Below, piece after piece: positions 7,558 through 16,400 of a stretch of DNA of 64,000 nucleotides. The stretch spans positions 186,001-250,000 of the forward strand of contig CAMYLK010000002.1 in the NCBI GenBank assembly GCA_947259225.1, given 5' to 3'. The translations under genes were made by a program, and so were the position numbers. The notes under the pieces were generated by a model that did not search any database, had not been told where the DNA came from, and was given only the letters and a program-made list of their open reading frames with translations. The DNA is from an uncultured Desulfobulbaceae bacterium. GTDB lineage: Bacteria > Desulfobacterota > Desulfobulbia > Desulfobulbales > Desulfobulbaceae. Position 1 is the stretch's first letter. The number at the start of each line of letters is the position of its first letter.

Positions 7558-9243
7558 TTACCGGATTCGAAAGAAACTCGAACTGGCAACTGTTCCACCT
7601 TCGGTTGTTACCTTTATTTTGCTGAAAAAACTACCATCTTGCGGAACGATTGCCATGATTCTGTTATCTGACTCTATACTGAATTGGGCTGCGCCGTTAC
7701 CAAAAGTTACACTTGTAGCACCCTGAAGAAAAGCGCCATTAATTGTAACCTCCGTACCAGGAGCGCCTTTGGTAGGAGTAAAGCTCGAGATTTCAGGTGC
7801 GGGGATCACCACAAAATCTTCCGCACTGATAGCAGTCCCTGTGATATTAGTCACTGCTATAGGGCCGCTGGTGGCGTTAGCTGGCACCGACACCAAGAGG
7901 GAGTTTTCTGAAGTTGACAGAATGGCTGCAGCCGTGTCGTTGAAAGTTACAGAGGTGGTGCCTGTGAAATTGTTTCCATTTATAGTCACCTCAGTATTGG
8001 GGGGTGCTGAGGCCGGTGTGAATGAGAAGATTTCCGGCGCAGGTAGATCATTTGTTGTTGGTGAATCGAAGAAATCCAAAACCTTTTGGTTAAAGTTATT
8101 CATGAAGGTGTGTTCGGCGTAGGCGATATTGAGTAGGTCAGATATTTCATGAAAGAATCTTTGGTACTCAAAGGGGATAAAATTTTGCCAGTTAGAGTCG
8201 AGAGGGTTTTCAATCAAGTAGCCGTTTGAATCAAGGAATTCGTAGCTTTGCAATGTTGACCAAATGATCTCAGAGTCTGCCTGGGTAAGCTCTTCAATAC
8301 CCCAAAATTGATGTGGGTGGACAGGTGAGGGCTTTAAAATCCAGAGCTGGGTAGGGGTCCCAAGGGTAAGCAGGGAATTATAATTTTCATATGCGTTGTC
8401 GTTTGCAAAAGCTTCTCCAATCACAGTATCGTTTTCCGCTAACAGAAAAATTGTAGGGCCGCTGCTGGATTCGTCAACAGAAGAACGGAATGCAGAAATA
8501 TAAAGGGCAGAAGCCTCGACCGGGAAATTCAGTTGATCCTGGGCGTCCTGGGTAAACAAGGAGGTGAAAAATCCACCGCCAGATACACCGAGCAGGTAGA
8601 CCGGATCGTCGGTTGTCATCTTGCCTTGCAGAATAAGGTCATTTCTAAGTGCCGCAACCCGTTGCATGTCGATATTCTCACTAGGCGGGGTGGTATAATC
8701 CCATAACTTGGCTGAACGGTCAAAACTGTCCAAAGCTATTATTGCATAGCCTCGTAATAAAGCGGAACTGCTGAAAGATATTTTTTTGACATTGTTAAAA
8801 AAATTACTCGCGGATCCCCCCATACCATGAAATATAAATATTACCCCTTTGTGATTAGCGGGAAAATGAGAGATCATTCTTGGTGATGCCCAGCGTGGTG
8901 CATCCTTATACTGTGCTGAGACGGTGACGCTCCCCGTAGGCATGGTGAGAGAGGTATCAGCTGAATAAGGATCGTCCAGTATGTGAGAGTCTCCTGTCCA
9001 CCGATCGAAAATTCTTAGCGGAGCATTTGGGTCTAAGGGTTCGATGTTGGCCCGGTTTGGGTCCCCGTCATCATAAGGATGGGCATAAATATGCACCGAA
9101 CTGTTTTCAGGATAGAAACCGCTACCGCTCCCATTTTGAACCGATAGGGAGTAAGTGGCTGCGCTAACTGTTGAATGGCAAAGAAAGATTATAATAATGG
9201 CGAATAAAGCTGGCATCAAAAAGCTGTGTGTCTTGGTATCCAT
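7558..9243 (-). CDS. Secreted alpha/beta hydrolase with two C-terminal IPT/TIG domains
   Basis: About 561 aa. The ATG at 9243 gives a clean signal peptide (hydrophobic PALFAIIIIFLCHSTVSA, cleavage expected after VSA). An alpha/beta-hydrolase core follows, with oxyanion segment FIFHGMGGSASNF and nucleophile elbow GVSGGG, as in poly(3-hydroxybutyrate) depolymerase/LpqC-type esterases. The C-terminus has two similar TIG (immunoglobulin-like) domains, each starting APEI.SFTP and containing TEVTING. Such repeats are usual in extracellular adhesins and polymer-degrading enzymes. The substrate is unknown. The gene stands alone, with a terminator downstream and the repeat-rich region upstream. Confidence 0.75.
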   Translation of the reverse strand: MDTKTHSFLMPALFAIIIIFLCHSTVSAATYSLSVQNGSGSGFYPENSSVHIYAHPYDDGDPNRANIEPLDPNAPLRIFDRWTGDSHILDDPYSADTSLTMPTGSVTVSAQYKDAPRWASPRMISHFPANHKGVIFIFHGMGGSASNFFNNVKKISFSSSALLRGYAIIALDSFDRSAKLWDYTTPPSENIDMQRVAALRNDLILQGKMTTDDPVYLLGVSGGGFFTSLFTQDAQDQLNFPVEASALYISAFRSSVDESSSGPTIFLLAENDTVIGEAFANDNAYENYNSLLTLGTPTQLWILKPSPVHPHQFWGIEELTQADSEIIWSTLQSYEFLDSNGYLIENPLDSNWQNFIPFEYQRFFHEISDLLNIAYAEHTFMNNFNQKVLDFFDSPTTNDLPAPEIFSFTPASAPPNTEVTINGNNFTGTTSVTFNDTAAAILSTSENSLLVSVPANATSGPIAVTNITGTAISAEDFVVIPAPEISSFTPTKGAPGTEVTINGAFLQGATSVTFGNGAAQFSIESDNRIMAIVPQDGSFFSKIKVTTEGGTVASSSFFRIR

Positions 9244-9487
9244 TTTTTTTCTCTTCTGTATCCCCGAAACATCCAATGAAAAAAATTCCTGGGACCTGGT
9301 AGTAATCTAAATAGTTAGATTTTTTCTTGATGGGAAATCTGTCGAATTGATATGGGTATTTCCCTGTTATTTGCCCTTTGCCCATTCAAAAGATTTGACA
9401 CAACCCCAATACAGCAAAAGACATGCCAGATATGTAAATTTCAATAGGAAGTAATTGGTCCCACGAGGTAACCAGTTGATACTTTGA

Positions 9488-9690
9488 GTAAAGTATTTTG
9501 AGGGAGTCTGGAGAATCGATTGAGCTGATAAACATAAACGGAAACTTCGTTTACATGTAATAAAGTGGTTCTTATACTATAAGAAGCTGGTTTTTTTGAA
9601 TAAAATTTTTTGAGAGGGTCTGGAAAATTGATTGAGACGGGAATCCACAACAGGAAATCTTGTTTACATGCGGTAATAACGTTTACACTT
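9488..9690 (+). repeat. Two diverged direct repeats with GTTTACA tails
   Basis: The block around 9488-9524 (TTTTGAGGGAGTCTGGAGAA and onward to TTGAG) recurs in diverged form at 9603-9637 (TTTTGAGAGGGTCTGGAAAA and onward). Each is followed some 20-30 bases later by a GTTTACATG segment (9549 and 9662). The period is about 113 bases. A third GTTTACA lies at 9681. Confidence 0.55.
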
Positions 9691-9819
9691 GTTCTGGCTC
9701 GATAGTAGCAAAGCCTTTAAATTTTGCTATAGTACGATTTTCAGACTTGCCCATGAACTTGATAAAGAAGGCCATCTTCAAGTTCTTTTGATAGTCGAAC
9801 CGGTAACATCGTTTACACT
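9671..9819 (+). repeat. Pair of 19-base near-identical direct repeats
   Basis: CGGTAATAACGTTTACACT (9671-9689) and CGGTAACATCGTTTACACT (9801-9819) differ at three positions and are 130 bases apart. They share the GTTTACA core with the two repeats just upstream, giving four GTTTACA occurrences in about 270 bases. They might be regulator-binding sites or element ends. Confidence 0.5.
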
Positions 9820-10163
9820 GCATTGGAATGCGAACAGGTGTTTCGCCCGGTCCAAGGGTTATTTGCAACCTGAGCAACCATCTTAAAGCGGACCGTTTAT
9901 TTACCGATGCTATTTTCGAGGAGAGGTAGGTGAAAATGATTTCAGCTTCAAATGTTTTATTTCAAGAACTTGTTTGAAGTTACTAACCAATCTGTAATAC
10001 TTTGCTAACACAAACAAAATATTGAATGGTTATTTCTCTAAACTCCTGGATTAGTACTTTGGTACAATGGTAACATCTGCTCGTATATGTTAAATATTCT
10101 AGAAAGATAGATTGACAATTGCAAATTGGGATTGATATATATTCTCACTTCGGTTGAGCAGTA

Positions 10164-10229
10164 GTGCGAAATACAGTATAAGTTGGTGCGAAATACAGTG
10201 TAAGTTAGTGCGAAATACAGTGTAAAATA
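10164..10229 (+). repeat. Three tandem 22-base repeats (iteron-like)
   Basis: Three adjacent units of exactly 22 bases start GTGCGAAATACAGT and end TAAGTTG, TAAGTTA and TAAAATA. There is no spacer, so this is not CRISPR. They lie about 200 bases upstream of the synthase start and on the same helical face every two turns, as expected for a cooperative operator. They could instead be an insertion-sequence end. A GTGACTAAAGGTCAC inverted repeat follows at 10261-10275. Confidence 0.7.
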
Positions 10230-10421
10230 TTGGCTGAAGGTCAATAACGGTGTAAAGTTAGTGACTAAAGGTCACAGGTCCTTAAAGATAGCCTGATTGC
10301 CTTGAATAAAGGGGGTCTGGTTTATTTATTTTTGTAGCTAGTTGTTTAACCACTGAAGCAGCAAAAGGTTTGAGGCAAATGATGGAACAAATAATGAATA
10401 CCAAAAATGAGATGAAATAGT

Positions 10422-13400
10422 ATGGAAAGATCTCGGATAATCGTCCTTACACTTCCTGGCTCTCCTCAGCCCTCTCTGGCTGTTGCAGCATGTCGTGCTG
10501 GTGCAGTTGGAGTTATTGATTGTGAATATATAGAAGAAGAACGTGATGCCCTTGAAGCTTTCGACAGTTTATATCACCTCACAGACAGGCCGTTTGGTAT
10601 AAGGCTGCCTGGTGACGACATTCAATTTATTGATTCTATTCTTGATAAAAAATATCAATCCCTCACACATGCCATTTTGGCGTTTCCAGTTTGCAAGAAC
10701 CTTGAGGAAGTTGTTGAAAAATTACAACGTCAATCAATTCAAGTCTACCAGGAGTGTTTCGATCTAGATGATGTCCGTTCAGCCGAACGGGCAGGCATAG
10801 ACGGTATCGTTGCCAAGGGCAATGAAGCGGGCGGCCTGGTCAGCCATGAGTCCTCTTTTATTCTGCTGCAGCGATTTCTATCCGAAACAACTCTCCCCGT
10901 TTATGTACAGGGAGGAATTGGTCTGCATTCAGCAGCAGCATGTATCGCCTCTGGAGCTGCAGGTGTTGTTATCGACAGCCAATGTGCGTTGACCACGGAA
11001 TCACCTATACCCGGTGAATTAAAAAAGAAGATTGCTTCATTTGACGGTACGGAGACCGTCTGTTTGGAAACACCGAACAATCTCATCTGTAGGATTTCCA
11101 GCCGTTTGAATATGCCCATTGTGAAAAGGCTGACAGAGAAAATTCAAAAATACCAGGCAGCCAATACAGATCAAAAAGAAGATATTCTCTTTCTGCGGGA
11201 ATGCATTTCCGAGAATGTTGTAGCGGCCGCTAACGAGAATAAAATCTACCTGTTGGGTCAAGACATAGGGTTTGCAGGTTATCTCGGCAGGAAATACGTG
11301 ACTGTGGGGGGTATCGTTCAGGCCATAACTGATTCCGTGAACGATTCAAAGCGGTTGGCGATTGCCGGAGAAATCCTGCAGGAAAATTCTTTGCTGGCAA
11401 AATCTCATAACACTCAATATCCCATTGTTCAGGGACCGATGGCCCGAATCAGTGACACTCCCGAGTTTGCCCTTAAGATTGCGGAAAGCGGAGCTTTACC
11501 GTTTCTTGCAGCAGCAATGATTCGAGGTCAAGAGCTGGAGAAAATGCTGTCAGCAACAAAACAGCTGCTGCAGGATAAGCCTTTCGGTGTTGGCCTGCTC
11601 GGCTTCATGCCCGATGAAGCCTACCGAAAACAACTCAAGGCCATGTTCAAGGTCAAACCGCAATTTGCCCTGATAGCAGGCGGCAGGCCTGAGCAGGCAG
11701 AGGTTCTTGAAGAAAAAGGTATAGCCACCTACCTTCACGTTCCCTCGCCAGGTCTGTTGAAAATATTTCTGAACAATGGGGCCAGGCGTTTTGTCTTTGA
11801 AGGACGTGAAGCAGGTGGTCATGTGGCTCCACTTTGCAGTTTTGTTCTCTGGGAGAGCATGAGCACTGTCCTGCTTGAATACCTGGAACAGAACAATCAG
11901 GCTGAGGACCTGCATGTGCTCTTTGCAGGCGGTATTCATGATTCTCTCTCATCAGCAGTAGTTGCAGTTCTTGCAGCCCCTCTGGCAAGGCTCGGCGTTA
12001 AGGTTGGTCTGCAGCTTGGCAGCATCTATCTGTTCACCAATGAAATTGTCGGGACCGGAGCCATTGAAGACAGGTATAGGAAGGAGGTGGTTGCCAGCAA
12101 TAAAACCGTCCTTCTGGAAACCGGATTGGGCCATGCCAGCCGCTGTACCCCCTCACCCTTTACGGAAGAGTTTTTAAAGCAGAAGAAACAGCTGCAAATA
12201 CAAGGCAAACCGGTTCAGGAAATTCGTGATCAACTTGAGAAAATCAACCTGGGCAGGCTGCGCATAGCGGCAAAAGGGATTGCAAAACAAAAATCTGATG
12301 CAGTCGAAGGAAAAAATGAACTTGTAGAACTCAATACTCAAGAGCAGCACCGTCAGGGACTGTACATGGTTGGTCAGCTTGGTTCATTGAGAGACAAGTC
12401 CTTGACTATTACTGAAGTACACATGGATATCTCAACAGGCGGCAGTAAACGGCTGAGGAAACTTGCAGGGAAAAGAAAACGGAAGACAAGAAAAAATCGC
12501 AGGTCCTTATCCGCCGATATCGCCATAATAGGTATGGAAGGTATCCTGCCTGGAGCGGAATCAATACAAAAGTATTGGAATAACATACTGAACAGTGTCA
12601 ACGCCATCAGGGAAATACCTAAGGAAAGGTGGGACTGGCGACTCTATTATGATGCTGATCGTAGTGCGAAAGATAAAGTCTATTCCAAATGGGGTGGTTT
12701 TGTAGAGGATATGGTTTTTGACCCCACCCGTTATGGGATGCCCCCAAAGTCAATCGAGTCTGTCGACCCCATGCAGCTGATGGCTTTGGAAATAGCCTTC
12801 CGTACCCTGGCCGACGCAGGCTACCAGGACAGATATTTTGAACGTGATAAGGCTTCTGTAATAATTGGAGCCAGCGGCGGTGCAGGGGATGTAGGCATAC
12901 AGTACGGCCTCCGTGCAGAGTTACCAAGATTCCAAGGTGGCCTCCCGAACTCGGTGGCCGAACGTTTACCCGAATGGACTGAAGACACCTTTGCAGGAAT
13001 CCTGCTTAATGTCATTGCGGGGCGCATCGCCAACCGCCTCAATTTCGGTGGGGTAAACTATACAACGGATGCTGCCTGCGCGTCTTCATTGACCGCCGTC
13101 TATCAGGGAGTAAATGAGTTGATTGCCGGACGCAGCGATCTTGTCGTTGCCGGAGGAGTTGACACTGTCCAGGGACCTTTTGGGTATTTGTGCTTCAGTA
13201 AAACCCAGGCTCTATCACCACGAGGACGCTGCAACACCTTTGATACTTCAGCAGATGGCATTGTGATTTCCGAAGGCATTGCTATGATTTTACTCAAAAG
13301 ACTGGCCGATGCGGAACGCGACGGCGATCGGATCTATGCAGTGATAAAGGGGATCGGTGCAAGCAGCGACGGTCGTGCAAAAGGACTGACCGCACCTCTG

Positions 13401-16400
13401 CCAGCCGGTCAAATGAGCGCCATGCGTCGTGCCTATGAACAGGCCGGTTTTGGCCCCGATACCGTTGAGTTATTCGAAGCACATGGCACCGGAACGGTGG
13501 CAGGTGATACAGCGGAACTGGAAAGTACCATCAGCATGCTCAAAGAGGCAGGGGCAAGGCCTCATAATTCAGTTGTGGGTTCTGTTAAGACAATGATCGG
13601 CCATACTAAAGCAACCGCAGGTGTGGCAGGCTTGATCAAGGCAGCACTTTCTCTCCACCACCAGGTACTGCCACCCCATTTTGGTGTCAAGCAACCGAAC
13701 CAGGTATTACAGCAGCCGGATTGCCCTCTTTATCTTATTGACCAGCCAATGCCGTGGCTGGTTGAGACAGATAGGCCGCGTCGTGCTGCTTCCAGTGCTT
13801 TCGGCTTTGGAGGCACAAATTTTCATGCTGTGCTTGAAGAATATTCCGGCGAGTATCGTCCACAACTACGCTCGGCGGTAGCACAACAGTGGCCGGCTGA
13901 GCTACTGTTGTTTGGAGCTGACGGCCGATCCTCACTGATTGACCTGCTATCTCGTTTGCATGATCAACTGAAAATAACAAACGATATTGAGCTGCGGGAT
14001 ATTGCGTACAGCCTTGCAAAAGACTGGCGATATTGTGAAGAATCCATCGCTATCGTTGCCGAGGATTTTGATGACCTGCTTAAGAAGGTTTCAGGCGTTC
14101 TGGACTTTCTACAGGATAAAATTCAGGATTTGCCGGTCGGGATCTATCACGGCAACAGCTCTCAACCTGCAGGCGAGGTAGCCGTTCTCTTTTCCGGACA
14201 GGGATCTCAATATCCCGGCATGGCACAGGAGGTAGCTCTTCACTTTCCAGTCTTTGCACAAACCCTGGCTGAAGCGGATGATATCTTAAATGAGCGGTTT
14301 TTTTCAAGGTTTGGTGACGGTGTACGCTTGAGTCACTTTATTTTACCGCGAGGAGCATATGATTCCGATAAAAAGAGAGATGCGGCCAAGGCATTGACCT
14401 CTACGGATGTAGCCCAGCCGGCACTTGGTGCCGTTGGTGCCGGATACTGGAGACTGATAAATAGTTTCGGGCTGTATCCAGAAATGCTTGGCGGACACAG
14501 CTACGGAGAATTTGCAGCCCTTTTTGCCAGTGGGCACTATGACTTTGCTACCCTGATGGCCCTTTCGGAGGCACGTGGAAGATATATTGTTGACAATGTG
14601 AGAGATGCTGGTGCAGAACTTGGCACCATGGCTGCTGTCCAGGCAGACCGGGCTGAGGTTGAAAAAACCATTTCCGGAGTTGCCGATGTTATTATCGCAA
14701 ATCACAATGCACCACGACAGAGCATCATTTCAGGATCAAAAGAATCGGTCAGTGATGCTGTCGAAAAACTTTCCGAAAAAGGAATTAAGGCAGGACTTAT
14801 TCCTGTTGCCGCCGCTTTTCACTCATCCTTTGTCCAGGCGGCACAGGCCAATCTTGCAGACCTGATAGAAAACACAACCTGGCATAAAGGAACCATCCAG
14901 GTGTATTCCAATACCGTCGGTGATAAGCACAGCGGGGACATTGAAGAAATCAAGCAGACCATGGCAAAACATCTGGTGAAACCGGTTGAATTTGTATCCC
15001 AGATTGAGGCCATGTATCGTGATGGGGCTCGAATATTTCTCGAGCTTGGACCCAAAACTGTTCTCACCGGGCTTGTTGGTCGCATTTTGAATGAACGTCC
15101 CCATAAAGCTGTCTCGGTAGACGGCATAAAAGGCGGTGTTACGGGAATATTAAATACATTCGGTCAACTGACCTGCGCCGGAATTCGGCTTGATACAGTT
15201 AAGTTGTTTGAGGGGCGGGGATGCATCCATGGTGATATTGGCGACCTTTCCAGCCTGCGTCGCAGGACACCTGTTCCAAAACACGCCTGGATTCTCAATA
15301 GCAGCGGTGTGCGTCGTGCAGGAGAGCCAGTCAAACAGATCGGTGTTAGAATAGAAGACAAAAACAACAGCAAAAACAACAGCCCCAGAGAAAGTATGCA
15401 GGCAGATGGTGGTGATGCATTGAATTCTCAGAATGAAAGCACCCTCTTTAACCTGCAAGAAGATCCTAAGAATCATGGGAGGAACCCTAAGCGAATGAAC
15501 CGAAGACAAACACCTCATGCTTCAGATCCGGGCATTATGGCAGAATATTTTGATACGATGCGCCAGTTTCTGGACACCCAGGAGCGCATCATGTCAATGT
15601 ATCTGGGCGGGGTACCCGCTGGCCGACGCCAGGGTATGAGGCCGGCTCGGACTGTTCAGAAACATCCGTATACGAAAAATCCTGAACAGGACATTATGGA
15701 AAAAGCACCTCGGGTGCATCAGGAAATCCAGCCCGCTAAGACAACTCTTGAGTCGGAAACCCCGATTGCAGAAAACAGTCAGGCCCTTAAGCCTGACCCA
15801 CAGAGTAATCCTGAAACCGGTTCGGCCCATGGTCAAGCCCCTCAGGAAAAGACAGCTGGCGAGACACCGGACGATGTTATTGATCGCAGCAAGATGACAG
15901 GCATCCTTCTGGACATAGTTGAAGATAAAACAGGTTACCCCAAGGACATGATCGGAATGGATCAGAATTTGGAGGCGGACCTTGGTATTGACTCAATCAA
16001 GCGGGTTGAGATTGTCGGAGCTATGATGAAGACCTTGCCGTCGGGCTACGGCGAGAAAATGGGAGATGATCTCAGTGACTTGAATACTCAATCGACATTA
16101 AATGGAATGCTGGACCTGCTCGCTGGTCTCAAGCCTGAGGAGGTGGCAGCGCGCCCTTTTGATCAAGCCGGAATGGGAACAATGACGTTACAGGATGATC
16201 ACCCATTCCGGCATATCATCGAACCAGAGCAGGAAGCCATCAACGGGTCTGCGCCAAAAATTTTGAACAGAGGTCATTTTGTTATCACCAGTGACAAGCT
16301 GGGGGTGGCACAGACACTGTCCGAAATGTTGATCGCCAGAGAATGCTCGGTGAGCATCGTTGATTCCGGGACTCTTGAGGATGAAGCATCTCTTAAACAA

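Larger units (their letters stand above)
9244..10421. other. Repeat-rich region without genes upstream of the synthase cluster
   Basis: Almost 1.2 kb with no frame that looks coding. It contains several repeat families: two diverged copies of a ~35-base block, four GTTTACA motifs, a 22-base triplicate, and a GTGAC/GTCAC inverted repeat at 10261-10275. Any promoter for the giant synthase gene at 10422 must lie here, but no clear -35/-10 pair stands out. Confidence 0.5.

Noticed and set aside
9683-9877. 64-aa minus-strand open frame
   Set aside because: No ribosome site or known motif, and it overlaps the direct repeats; considered non-coding.
10164-10229. Possible CRISPR array
   Set aside because: The three 22-base units are contiguous, with no spacers, and no cas gene is nearby.
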